Shown here: positions 25,662 to 33,520 of the stretch, piece after piece
How positions within the stretch are numbered: position 1 is the stretch's first letter
Layout: every line of letters begins with the position of its first letter
NCBI RefSeq assembly: GCF_904061905.1
Contig: NZ_CAJFCI010000031.1
Span: 46,010 to 90,261, forward strand
Direction: 5' to 3'
Source: Zestomonas carbonaria
GTDB lineage: Bacteria > Pseudomonadota > Gammaproteobacteria > Pseudomonadales > Pseudomonadaceae
Length of the DNA stretch: 44,252 bases
Program-made: the position numbers and the translations under genes
Notes under the pieces: model-generated
What the model was told of the DNA's origin: nothing
The model's input: only the letters and a program-made list of their open reading frames with translations
Database searches by the model: none

Positions 25662-25758
25662 GTAGGGTGCGCCGTGCGCACCACTTGCAGGGGCGTGCAC
25701 GGTGTGCTGCCGGAAACGATGGAGGAGCTCCCGGATCGGTGCGCGCGGCGCACCCTAC
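25662..25758. repeat. Inverted pair, GTAGGGTGCGCC...GGCGCACCCTAC
   Basis: The arms GTAGGGTGCGCCGTGCGCAC (25662) and GTGCGCGCGGCGCACCCTAC (to 25758) enclose about 57 bp. It separates the lipoprotein gene from the TRAP operon. Same family as 8538-8648 and 30627-30725. Confidence 0.8.
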
Positions 25759-25850
25759 GGAAAGCGCCTCACTCCCGGGGCGTCGAGTTGGCATTGTGGA
25801 ATCATCGACTAGGCTGACGAAAAAACCGCAGCCTTCGTGAGGCCATGGTC

Positions 25851-26360
25851 ATGCCCAAGGTCATCAGGACCTACGTCCGCGTCGTCAACCGGATCAACTG
25901 GTACGTCGGTCGCGCCACCATGTTCCTGTTCTTCGTGATGCTCGGCGTGCTGCTCTACTCGTCGATCTCCAAGGGGCTGCGCATGCCGGCGATCTGGACC
26001 CTGGAAGTCGCCCAGTTCCTGATGGTCGCCTACTTCCTGCTCGGCGGCGCCTATTCGCTGCAGCTCGACGCCCACGTGCGCATGGACCTGCTCTACAGCC
26101 GCTGGAAGCCGCGCACGCGGGCGGTGATGGACGTGTTCACCGGGCTCTTCCTGCTGTTCTACCTGGGCATGCTGCTGTACGGCGGGTTCTCTTCGACGCT
26201 CTACGCCCTGGAGTACGACGAGACCAGCTATTCCACCTGGTCGCCGCACATGGCGCCGATCAAGATCATCATGACCATCGGCGTGGCGCTGATGCTGCTG
26301 CAGACCATCGCCATCTTCTTCACGGACATCGCCGCGGCCCGGGGGGAGACGCTGGAATGA
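25851..26360 (+). CDS. TRAP transporter small membrane subunit (DctQ)
   Basis: This is a 169-aa integral membrane protein with four hydrophobic helices (about 24-42, 55-75, 97-117, 137-158), the DctQ layout. The motif LGGAYSLQLDAHVRMDLLYSR, seen as YSLQLDAHVRMDLLYSR, is conserved in the family just before helix 3. The start at 25851 is preferred over the ATG at 25845 because GAGG lies 8 nt before it and only 2 nt before the other. Its stop overlaps the DctM start as ATGA. With DctM and the binding protein downstream it forms a complete Na+-driven uptake system for an organic acid or similar solute. Confidence 0.92.
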   Translation: MPKVIRTYVRVVNRINWYVGRATMFLFFVMLGVLLYSSISKGLRMPAIWTLEVAQFLMVAYFLLGGAYSLQLDAHVRMDLLYSRWKPRTRAVMDVFTGLFLLFYLGMLLYGGFSSTLYALEYDETSYSTWSPHMAPIKIIMTIGVALMLLQTIAIFFTDIAAARGETLE

Positions 26361-27685
26361 GCTACGAGTTGATCGCCCTGCTGATGTTTTCCACCATGAT
26401 GCTGCTGTTGCTGACCGGCAAGCGGGTGTTCGGCGCGATCGGCTTCGTCGGGGTGCTCGCGGCGCTCTTGCTGTGGGGCGATGGCGGCTCGGAAATGGGC
26501 TTCAGCGCGGCGATGAAGCTGATGAAGTGGTACCCGCTGCTGACCGTGCCGATGTTCATCTACATGGGCTACATCCTGTCCGAGTCCCATGTGGCCGACG
26601 ACCTGTACCGCATGTTCCACGTCTGGATGGGCCCGCTGCACGGCGGCCTGGCGCTCGGCACCATCGGCCTGATGGTGGTGATCTCGGCGATGAACGGGCT
26701 GAGCGTCGCCGGCCTGGCGATCGGCGCCACCATCGCCTTGCCCGAACTGCTCAGGCGCGGCTACGACAAGATCATGGTCACCGGGGTGATCCAGGCCGGC
26801 AGCACGCTGGGCATCCTCCTGCCGCCCAGCGTGGTGCTGGTGCTCTACGGCATGATCGCCCGCCAGCCGGTCGGCCAGTTGTGGCTGGCCGGGGTGTTTC
26901 CCGGCCTGCTGATGGCCTTCCTGTTCCTGGTCTACATCGCCATCCGTTGCCGCCTGCAACCGAATCTGGGGCCGCCCCTGTCCGAGGAGGAGCGCCGGCA
27001 GATCACCTGGCAGGAGAAGATCCGCCTGCTGCGCGCCGGGCTGGTGCCGCTGTTCGTGTTCTTCGCCATGAGCGGGCTGTTCCTGATGGGCATCACCAGC
27101 CTGGTGGAAAGCTCGGCGGTGGGCGCGGTCGCCGCCACCCTGGCGGCTTTCGTCAGGGGCCGGCTGACCCGTGGCGTGATGGAGGAGACCCTGCGCAAGA
27201 CCCTGGGCATCACCTGCATGTTCATGTGGATCATCCTCGCCGCGCTGTGCTTCGGCGCGGTGTTCGACGGGCTGGGCGCGGTCAGGGCGATTGAGGGGAT
27301 CTTCGTCGAGGATATGGGCCTGGGGCCGTGGCAGATCATCATCCTGATGCAGTTGTCGTTCCTCGTCATGGGCATGTTCCTCGACGACACCGCCATGCTG
27401 GTGATCGTCGCGCCGCTGTACATCCCGCTGGTCGGCGCGCTGGGTTTCGACCTGGTCTGGTACGGCGTGCTCTACACCATCACCTGCCAGATGGCCTACC
27501 TGACCCCGCCGTTCGGCTACAACCTGTTCCTGATGCGCGCCATGGCCCCGCCGGAGGTCACCCTGCGCGACATCTACGTATCGGTCATTCCTTTCGTGCT
27601 GATCATGGTCCTCGCCCTGGCGCTGATCATGATCTTTCCGCAGATCGCCCTGTGGTTGCCGCAGCGCTACTACGGGATCGGTTGA
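26357..27685 (+). CDS. TRAP transporter large permease subunit (DctM)
   Basis: This is a 442-aa permease with 12 or more hydrophobic segments, the ion-coupled transport subunit of a TRAP system. Family landmarks are GLSVAGLAIGATIALPELLR (about 117-136), GVIQAGSTLGILLPPSVVLV (about 143-162) and, near the C-terminus, TPPFGYNLFLMRAMAP. It is translationally coupled to DctQ through ATGA. The binding protein follows 154 bp downstream after a GC-rich hairpin (about 27769-27793), which probably lets the binding protein be expressed at a different level. Confidence 0.94.
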   Translation: MSYELIALLMFSTMMLLLLTGKRVFGAIGFVGVLAALLLWGDGGSEMGFSAAMKLMKWYPLLTVPMFIYMGYILSESHVADDLYRMFHVWMGPLHGGLALGTIGLMVVISAMNGLSVAGLAIGATIALPELLRRGYDKIMVTGVIQAGSTLGILLPPSVVLVLYGMIARQPVGQLWLAGVFPGLLMAFLFLVYIAIRCRLQPNLGPPLSEEERRQITWQEKIRLLRAGLVPLFVFFAMSGLFLMGITSLVESSAVGAVAATLAAFVRGRLTRGVMEETLRKTLGITCMFMWIILAALCFGAVFDGLGAVRAIEGIFVEDMGLGPWQIIILMQLSFLVMGMFLDDTAMLVIVAPLYIPLVGALGFDLVWYGVLYTITCQMAYLTPPFGYNLFLMRAMAPPEVTLRDIYVSVIPFVLIMVLALALIMIFPQIALWLPQRYYGIG

Positions 27686-27839
27686 AGGTTTTTCAGGCGT
27701 GCAGTACGCCCGGTTTCCAGCGCCGGGCGAGTCGGACAAGAGAAGGCTTCTTGCCAACCTGAGAGGGGGGCTCCGCGCCGGCGTGGGCGGAGCAGTGCGG
27801 TTGTATTGCATCTGAATCGACACTTACCGGAGAAACAGC

Positions 27840-28892
27840 ATGAGTACGAGACGCAAGTTCCTCAAGGATGCCGCCCTGGCATCCGGCGCGGTCGGCACCG
27901 CGGCGCTCGGCGCGGCGCACATCTACGCCCAGGAGCCGAAGAAGATCACCTGGCGCCTGCAGACCTACGCCGGGCCGGCACTGGCCGCGCACGTGATCAA
28001 GCCTTCCATCGACGCCTTCAACAAGGTGGCCAAGGGAGAGATGGAAATCCAGCTCTACACTGCCGACCAACTGGTACCCACCGGCGAGCTGTTCCGCGCC
28101 ATGCAGCGCGGCACCATCGACGCGGTGCAGAGCGACGACGACTCCATCGCCGCGCCGGTGGACGTCTCGGTGTTCGGCGGCTACTTCCCGTTCGCCAGCC
28201 GCTACAGCCTGGACATCCCGGTGCTGTTCGAACAGTACGGCCTGCGCAAGATCTGGGAAGAGGCCTACGGCGAGGTCAAGGGGGTGACCTGGCTTGGCGC
28301 CGGCGCCTGGGACCCGTGCAACTTCGCCACGGTGCAGCCGATCCGCAGCCTGGAGGACTTCAAGGGCAAGCGCATCTTCACCTTCCCCACCGCCGGCAAG
28401 TTCCTCACCCGCTTCGGAGTGATCCCGGTGACCCTGCCCTGGGAGGATGTCGAGGTGGCGGTGCAGACCGGCGAGCTGGACGGCATCGCCTGGTGCGGCA
28501 TCACCGAGTACACCACGGTGGGCTGGGCCAACGTCACCAAGTACTTCCTCACCAACAACATCTCCGGCGCCTGGATCGGCTCCTACTTCGCCAACTCGGA
28601 GCGTTGGGCGGAAGTGCCCGAGCACCTCAAGGAGCTGTTCAAGCTGTGCATGGACAACTCCCACTACTACCGCCAGTACTGGTACTGGGGCGGCGAGGCG
28701 CAGATCCGCGTCGAGGGCAAGAAGCTGGAGCTGACCACCATCCCCGAGGCCGAGTGGAAGACGGTCGAGGACGAGGCGAAGAAGTTCTGGGAGGAGATCG
28801 CCAAGACCAGCCCGCGTTGCCAGCGAGTGGTGGATATCTTCAAGAAATACAACGCGCTGATGGCTGAGGCGGGGCCGCCGTATCGCTATTGA
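27840..28892 (+). CDS. TRAP transporter substrate-binding protein (DctP), Tat-exported
   Basis: This is a 350-aa periplasmic binding protein. The N-terminus has the twin-arginine motif STRRKFLKD (residues 2-10), a hydrophobic stretch and a probable cleavage after about residue 31 (HIYAQ). The body shows the DctP fold: KITWRLQTYAGP, the conserved linker segment SLEDFKGKRIFTFPT and the mid-helix DGIAWCGITEYTTVGW. It resembles the TakP-like branch for 2-oxo or hydroxy acids rather than DctP for C4-dicarboxylates; that is an impression, not a search. GGAG lies 8 nt before the ATG. Tat export would mean it folds in the cytoplasm. Confidence 0.93.
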   Translation: MSTRRKFLKDAALASGAVGTAALGAAHIYAQEPKKITWRLQTYAGPALAAHVIKPSIDAFNKVAKGEMEIQLYTADQLVPTGELFRAMQRGTIDAVQSDDDSIAAPVDVSVFGGYFPFASRYSLDIPVLFEQYGLRKIWEEAYGEVKGVTWLGAGAWDPCNFATVQPIRSLEDFKGKRIFTFPTAGKFLTRFGVIPVTLPWEDVEVAVQTGELDGIAWCGITEYTTVGWANVTKYFLTNNISGAWIGSYFANSERWAEVPEHLKELFKLCMDNSHYYRQYWYWGGEAQIRVEGKKLELTTIPEAEWKTVEDEAKKFWEEIAKTSPRCQRVVDIFKKYNALMAEAGPPYRY

Positions 28893-29558
28893 GGAGGGGC
28901 AGGGCCGCTGGGTGGGGTGAAGCTCACCTTGCGGTCTTTTTTATTGGATCCCCGCGTTCGCGGGAAACCAATAACCAGCGTCAAAAGCATCGCGGGCATG
29001 GCCCGCTCCTACGGGTGAGCCGGCAACTCCAGCCAGTCCCCTCTCCCTCTGGGAGAGGGCTAGGGTGAGGGGCGGAGGTTCAGGTCACCTGCATGACCGG
29101 TCGAACTCACAATCCGCCGTCGTTCTCGGCGTCTACCTTGCGGTCTTTTTTTATTGGATCCCCGCGTTCGCGGGAAACCAATAGCCAGCGTCAAAAGCAT
29201 CGCGGGCATGGCCCGCTCCTACGGGTGAGCCGGCAACTCCAGCCAGTCCTCTCCCTCTGGGAGAGGACTAGGGTGAGGGGCGGAGGTTCAGGTCACCTGC
29301 ATGACCGGTCGAACTCACAATCCGCCGTCGTTCTCGACGTCTACCTTGCGGTCTTTTTTTATTGGATCCCCGCGTTCGCGGGAAACCAATAGCCAGCGTC
29401 AAAAGCATCGCGGGCATGGCCCGCTACGGGTGAGCCGGCAACTCCGACCAGTCCCCTCTCCCTTTGGGAGAGGGCTAGGGTGAGGGGCGGTGGTTCAGGT
29501 CACTTGCCTAGCCTGTAGGGTGGATGTCGCTTTTCACATCCACCGGCTTTCCGCAGGC
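28893..29558. repeat. Three-copy 208-bp tandem duplication carrying the tail of the next gene
   Basis: CTTGCGGTCTTTTTTT begins at 28929, 29137 and 29345, an exact 208-bp period. Each unit contains a T-run, an ATTGGATCCCCGCGTTCGCG hairpin, a REP arm (GCATGGCCCGCTCCTACGG; shortened in copy 3) and a CTCTCCC hairpin. At the end of copies 1 and 2 (29107-29136 and 29315-29344) there is a near copy of the last ten codons and stop of the gene at 29559, encoding VDVENDGGL-stop against VDVEDDGGL-stop. The third copy instead has a GTAGGGTGGATGTCGC element (29515-29545) and joins the real gene. The open frames here are accidental. Confidence 0.9.
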
Positions 29559-29867
29559 TCACAACCCGCCATCATCCTCGACGTCCACCTCGTCGCTGCT
29601 GGCCACCAGCGCATCCAGGCATTTGATCCGGTGGCTGGCATCGCCGACGGTGAGTATCCAGGTGTCGCTGGCGGCTTCGTAGCGCGCGGTCTCGACCGTC
29701 GCGCGGGTGAAGCGCCATTCCCGGCGGGTGCTGCCGTCCATGACCTCGATGCTGAGCAGGTGCTCCGGGTGGTCGCCGTGCAGCTCGAAATGCCAGGCGT
29801 AGAGCCCGTCGATTTCCAGCATGTCGGTGGAGGTCAGGGCGGTGAGCAGGGTATCGGCTTGGCTCAT
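29559..29867 (-). CDS. Small conserved Pseudomonas protein, DUF5629-like
   Basis: This is a 102-aa soluble acidic protein without signal peptide or membrane segment. It looks like a small beta-rich domain: MLEIDGLYAWHFEL, LLSIEVMDGSTRREWRFTR (seen as LLSIEVMDGS), TWILTVGDASHRIKCLDAL. I recall it as the DUF5629-type protein that accompanies the oxidoreductase gene in Pseudomonas, but this was not searched. It follows the oxidoreductase gene with a 35-bp gap on the same strand. Function is unknown. Its 3' end is copied twice in the repeats downstream. Confidence 0.8.
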   Translation of the reverse strand: MSQADTLLTALTSTDMLEIDGLYAWHFELHGDHPEHLLSIEVMDGSTRREWRFTRATVETARYEAASDTWILTVGDASHRIKCLDALVASSDEVDVEDDGGL

Positions 29868-29902
29868 GGTCGGTTCTTCGGCAATGGGTGACCGGGGCGA
29901 GT

Positions 29903-30544
29903 TTAACGCCCCAGGCGACGCAGCTCATCCGATTCGACCACCCGCACCCCGTCCTGCTCCTCCAGGGCCAGGCGCCAGAGCGCACGGGCCAGGGTGCAGG
30001 CCTGGATGCCACGGTACTTGCCGGGGATCAGCCGGGCCAGCGGTGCGGCCAACTGTTCGGCGAGGCGCGTTTCGCTGCGTTCGCCGAGCAGCAGCGAGGG
30101 GCGGGCGATGGTCAGTTGCGGCCAGTCCATGGCACGTAGCGAGGCTTCCATCTCGCCCTTGACCCGGTTGTAGAACACCGATGACCTGGGGTCGGCGCCC
30201 AGTGCGCTGATCACCAGGAAATGCCGCGCGCCGAGGGCGCGGGCGCGTTGCGCCACGGCCAGCACCAGGTCGTGGTCGATCGCGCGGAAAGCCTCCTGGG
30301 AGCCAGCCTGCTTGATGGTGGTGCCGAGGCAGCAGAACGCCGTGTCGAGCGGCCCGCTGAGCAGCGGCAGCAAGGTCATCAGCTCGCCCTGCGGGTTGTC
30401 CAGACGCGGATGCTCGGCCAGCGGTCGGCGCGTCGGTGCCAGCACGCGACTGACCGTGGGCTCGTTGAGCAGGCGGTCGAGCAGGTGTTCGCCGGTCAGT
30501 CCGGTGGCGCCGGCGAGCAGGATGCGTTGGGGCGTCAGGTACAT
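29903..30544 (-). CDS. NAD(P)-binding oxidoreductase (NmrA/HTATIP2-like, atypical SDR)
   Basis: This is a 213-aa Rossmann-fold protein. The nucleotide-binding glycine motif is [15 protein letters not shown] (residues 8-22), followed by [14 protein letters not shown] and [26 protein letters not shown], which supplies the SDR-like Ser and Y-X3-K (YNRVK). The C-terminal [15 protein letters not shown] is typical of the HTATIP2/CC3-like group of atypical short-chain dehydrogenases. The substrate is unknown. It is upstream of the small DUF5629-like gene in one likely transcript. Confidence 0.9.
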   Translation of the reverse strand: MYLTPQRILLAGATGLTGEHLLDRLLNEPTVSRVLAPTRRPLAEHPRLDNPQGELMTLLPLLSGPLDTAFCCLGTTIKQAGSQEAFRAIDHDLVLAVAQRARALGARHFLVISALGADPRSSVFYNRVKGEMEASLRAMDWPQLTIARPSLLLGERSETRLAEQLAAPLARLIPGKYRGIQACTLARALWRLALEEQDGVRVVESDELRRLGR

Positions 30545-30626
30545 GGATGCGTCTCGTGGCCGTTACACCCCAAGCTTAGAAGCTCGGGGCGGGGATTGCC
30601 GAGGTGAATGCCCGGCGATGCTTTCC

Positions 30627-30725
30627 GTAGGGTGCGCCGTGCGCACCGACCCAGGCGTGGGGCCATCGTTTCAGGCAAGGCGCCGTGCGGGCTTCCGGGT
30701 AAACGCTGCGCACAACGCACCCTAC
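30627..30725. repeat. Inverted pair that supplies a stop codon
   Basis: The arms GTAGGGTGCGCCGTGCGCAC (30627) and GCGCACAACGCACCCTAC (to 30725) enclose about 60 bp. Read on the minus strand, the outer GTAGGG of the right arm contains the TAG stop (30724-30722) of the MORN/C13 gene. Confidence 0.75.
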
Positions 30726-32425
30726 TGGGACTCCAGTGCGCTCATCGCCTTGCGCGCCTGGCTTTCACGCAGGCGCTGCCAATGCTTGAGCACGCCCTGC
30801 GGTGCCCAGATCTGCGGTTCGGAAGGCTCGAAGCCATCGGTCTTTTCGCGGTCGGCGACCAGTTCCTTGGCGCGTTCGAAGGCGCGTTCGAGGTCGTCGG
30901 TCTCGTTCAGGGCCTCGGCGAACAGTGCCTTGCCGAAATAGGTGAAGTCGTTGTCTTCCGAGCAGCCGAACGACACCCGGTCGGCGCGCGCGGCGGTGAT
31001 CACCAGGGTGCGCTCGTTCTTCAGTTCGGGGAGGAAGCCCCCGGAGAAGCAGGCCGAGATCACCACCACCTTGTCGCGGTCCTTGAGGGGCTGCAGCAAC
31101 GAGGCCAGCTCGGCGGCCGGCAGGCTGGCGAGGGCGAGGCGCGGCTGGTCGAGGAGCAGTTCGTGGTTCTGCGAGCCGTGGCTGGTCAGGTAGATGAAGA
31201 TCAGGTCTTCCGGGCCGCTGCGCTCGGCCAGCGCCTGCAGGGCGCGGGAGAGATTCTCGCGGGTGGCCAGCGGCCGGTCGGCGAGGTGGTCGCGGTGGTT
31301 GACCAGGCTGATCTGGCCGAAGGCGCCGAAACGCTGCTGGAGCAGGTCGCTGACGTAGTCGGCTTCGCGCAGGAACACGCTCTGCTTGCCGTCGCCGGCC
31401 AGGCTCAGGCTGTACAGTTCCAGCGCCGGGGTGGAGGCGGGGAGCGCGGCGATCGCCTGGTCGAGCAGTTCGCCCTGGCGCAGCAGGCCGAGCTCCAGCG
31501 GGTCGGGCAGCAACTGGCCGCGCTCGTTGCGAATGCGCTGGCCGTCCAGCCAGGTGCCGCTGCGCACGCTGCCGTCGGTTCGGGTCAGGGTGCCCTTGCC
31601 GCTGTACTGGTCGTCGGCGAAGTGGCCCTGGTAGACGCTGCCGTCGGCCAGGCGCAGGCGGCCTTCGCCATGGAAGCGCCAGTTGCGGAAGCCGCCCTGG
31701 TAGTGGCTGCCGTCGGCGCCGAGGAGTTCGCCCATGCCATTCAGCATGCCGTTCTCGAACTCGCCGCTCCACACGTCGCCCTCGGCGCTCTGGTAGCGGC
31801 CCTTGCCGGAGAACTGGTCGTTGAGGAAGGCCCCGCTGTAGTGGTCGCCGTCGCGGCTCTGGTAACTGCCCTGGCCGTTCAGCAGGCCGTTGCTGAAGGT
31901 GCCGGAGAACTGGCCGCCGTCGCTGTCGATGCGCACCCCGGCGCCGTTCGGCTGGCCGCCGACGAACTGGCCCTGGAAGCTGCTGCCGTCGTTGCGTTCC
32001 AGCTTGCCGAGGCCGTTGAACTGGTCGTGCTGGAATTCGCCCTGGTAGCGCACGCCGTCCTGGCGCAGGCTGCCCTGGCCGTGCATTTGGCCGTTCCTGA
32101 AGGCGCCCTGGTAGGTGGTGCCGTTGCTGTAGCTGAGCGTGCCGTTGCCGTCGAACAGGCCGCGGCGGAAGTCGCCGACGTAGCGCTCGCCGTTCGGGCC
32201 GTGCCATTCGCCCGGACCGTCGAGCAGGCCGTCCTTGAACTGCCCCTCGAACCAACTGCCGTTGGCGTAGTCCAGCCGTCCGGGGCCTTGCAGCAGGCCG
32301 TCGACGATCTGGCCACGGTAGCGGCCGCCGTCGGGCAGCAGAGCGTCGGGTGGCGTCAGCGGTTCGCCCTCGCCGCAGGCGGCGAGCAGCAGGACGAGGC
32401 CGAGGGGGGCGATCAGGCGGTGCAT
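30722..32425 (-). CDS. MORN-repeat lipoprotein with C-terminal C13/caspase-like cysteine peptidase domain
   Basis: This is a 567-aa predicted lipoprotein. The signal peptide ends in the lipobox LLAAC (Cys17), and Gly at +2 suggests sorting to the outer membrane. Residues 36 to about 295 hold 11 to 12 MORN repeats of 23 aa (pattern YxGxFxxGxxxGxGxxxxxDGxx). The C-terminal half (about 335-545) has a clan-CD peptidase layout with His416 in YLTSHGSQNHE and Cys459 in VVISACFSGGF, each after a hydrophobic strand, and TAARADRVSFGCSEDN. The combination resembles Peptidase_C13-annotated Pseudomonas proteins. The start at 32425 is set by the signal peptide; its ribosome site is weak. The stop codon lies within a repeat. 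Substrate and role are unknown. Confidence 0.88.
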   Translation of the reverse strand: MHRLIAPLGLVLLLAACGEGEPLTPPDALLPDGGRYRGQIVDGLLQGPGRLDYANGSWFEGQFKDGLLDGPGEWHGPNGERYVGDFRRGLFDGNGTLSYSNGTTYQGAFRNGQMHGQGSLRQDGVRYQGEFQHDQFNGLGKLERNDGSSFQGQFVGGQPNGAGVRIDSDGGQFSGTFSNGLLNGQGSYQSRDGDHYSGAFLNDQFSGKGRYQSAEGDVWSGEFENGMLNGMGELLGADGSHYQGGFRNWRFHGEGRLRLADGSVYQGHFADDQYSGKGTLTRTDGSVRSGTWLDGQRIRNERGQLLPDPLELGLLRQGELLDQAIAALPASTPALELYSLSLAGDGKQSVFLREADYVSDLLQQRFGAFGQISLVNHRDHLADRPLATRENLSRALQALAERSGPEDLIFIYLTSHGSQNHELLLDQPRLALASLPAAELASLLQPLKDRDKVVVISACFSGGFLPELKNERTLVITAARADRVSFGCSEDNDFTYFGKALFAEALNETDDLERAFERAKELVADREKTDGFEPSEPQIWAPQGVLKHWQRLRESQARKAMSALESQ

Positions 32426-32478
32426 GGCGGGAAAACGTACCGGTCGTGGGATGCCGGGAGTATGCCCCAGAAACGGGA

Positions 32479-32499
32479 AGGGGCGCTTGTGGCGCCCCT
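32479..32499 (-). terminator. Likely terminator after the MaoC hydratase gene
   Basis: AGGGGCGC-N5-GCGCCCCT is a perfect 8-bp GC stem, 19 bp past the hydratase stop. On the minus strand it is followed by TCCCGTTT, and on the plus strand by CATTTTG, so it is not a textbook T-run. It may only attenuate. Confidence 0.5.
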
Positions 32500-32517
32500 C
32501 ATTTTGCCGCGTCGGGT

Positions 32518-32973
32518 TCAGACGAAGCAGAGCGCCAGGCTTTCGGCGATGAAGGCGGGCTTGGCCTGGCCGTCGATCTCCAGGGTGCAGCGCGACTTGA
32601 TCAGCCACTGGCCGGGATTCTTCTCGGTGACGTCGAGGATGGTGACCGCCAGGCGGACGCGCGAGTTCACCGGTACCGGCTGGATGAAGCGCACGCTGTC
32701 GAGGCCGTAGTTGACGCCCATCTTCAGGCCTTCCGGCATGACCAGCAGGCTCTCGCTGAGTTTCGGGATCAGCGACAGGGAGAGGAAGCCGTGGGCGATG
32801 GTGCCGCCGAAAGGCGTCCGCTTGGCCTTTTCCGGGTCGACGTGGATGAACTGGTGGTCTTCGGTGCATTCGGCGAACTGGTCGATGCGCGCCTGGTCGA
32901 TGGTCAGCCAGTCGGAGTGACCCAGGTCCTTGCCGATGTAGTTCTTCAGTTCTGCGACGGGTACTAACGGCAT
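32518..32973 (-). CDS. phaJ4: (R)-specific enoyl-CoA hydratase, MaoC/PhaJ4-like
   Basis: This is a 151-aa single hot-dog-domain hydratase. The hydratase-2 motif is complete: Asp and His of EDHQFIHVD (about 38-46) with TPFGGTIAHGFLSLSL after it. It hydrates trans-2-enoyl-CoA to (R)-3-hydroxyacyl-CoA, linking beta-oxidation to medium-chain PHA. The wording MPLVPVAELKNYIGKDLG and YGLDSVRFIQPV is what I recall for Pseudomonas PhaJ4. The start at 32973 has GAGGAGG at the right distance. It is divergent from the LrgA/LrgB genes. Confidence 0.9.
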   Translation of the reverse strand: MPLVPVAELKNYIGKDLGHSDWLTIDQARIDQFAECTEDHQFIHVDPEKAKRTPFGGTIAHGFLSLSLIPKLSESLLVMPEGLKMGVNYGLDSVRFIQPVPVNSRVRLAVTILDVTEKNPGQWLIKSRCTLEIDGQAKPAFIAESLALCFV

Positions 32974-33055
32974 GCTGCCTCCTCGGAGGGATGGTTTTTG
33001 TTGGAGTGAAGCCACGCAGGGCCAAGATCACCACGGGCCGAAAGTCGGGTCAAGC

Positions 33056-33097
33056 GGGCATGGCCGCGCGAATGGCCCGCTATAGGCGAGCGCCGAC
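33056..33097. repeat. REP-like remnant upstream of the LrgA-like gene
   Basis: GCGGGCATGGCCGCGCGAAT followed by GGCCCGCTATAGGCGAGCG is a degenerate REP-type palindrome in the divergent gap between the hydratase and LrgA-like genes. Confidence 0.45.
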
Positions 33098-33157
33098 TGC
33101 CTATAATGGCGCCTGCCCGCCGCCGGGGGATGGCGGGCGACGTTCCGGAGGTATCCC

Positions 33158-33520
33158 ATGCTGCTACGTGGCCTGACCTGGCTGGTGCTGTTCCAACTGC
33201 TCGGCACCGCGCTCAACGTATTGTTCCTGCCGATGCTGCCGGGGCCGATCATCGGCCTGGTGCTGCTGCTGGCATTCCTGATGCTGCGCGGCGAGGTCGG
33301 CGAGCCGTTGTCCACGGCGGCCTCCAGTCTGTTGCGCTACCTGCCGCTGCTGCTGGTACCGGCGGCGGTCGGGGTGATGGCCTATGCGCGGGATATCGCC
33401 GACGACTTCTGGGCGGTGGCCGGTTCGCTGCTGCTGTCGTTGCTGCTCGCCCTGCTGTTCATCGGTTGGCTGATGCAGAAACTGATCGACCGCCAGGCTC
33501 GGCACCGGGAGGAGCCATGA
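33158..33520 (+). CDS. CidA/LrgA family membrane protein
   Basis: This is a 120-aa protein with four hydrophobic helices, holin-like in size. Family wording is LVLFQLLGTAL, LPMLPGPIIGLVLLL and LRYLPLLLVPAAVGVM. In staphylococci CidA/LrgA with CidB/LrgB affect autolysis and pyruvate transport; the role in Pseudomonas is less clear. GGAGG precedes the ATG by 7 nt. Its stop overlaps the LrgB-like start (ATGA), so both subunits are made together. Confidence 0.93.
   Translation: MLLRGLTWLVLFQLLGTALNVLFLPMLPGPIIGLVLLLAFLMLRGEVGEPLSTAASSLLRYLPLLLVPAAVGVMAYARDIADDFWAVAGSLLLSLLLALLFIGWLMQKLIDRQARHREEP

Noticed and set aside
26228..27823. A 531-codon minus-strand open frame opposite the TRAP permease
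   Set aside because: Its Gln/His/Asp-rich translation is that of an antisense frame, while the plus strand encodes a complete DctM.
29093..29483. Two similar 60- to 99-residue frames starting MTGRTHNPPS
   Set aside because: They are duplicated pieces of intergenic repeats in the 208-bp tandem units; the codons are hairpin elements, not protein sequence.
28929..29558. Three regularly spaced repeats considered as a CRISPR array
   Set aside because: Units of 208 bp without short repeat/spacer alternation, made of palindromes and a gene tail, and no cas genes nearby.
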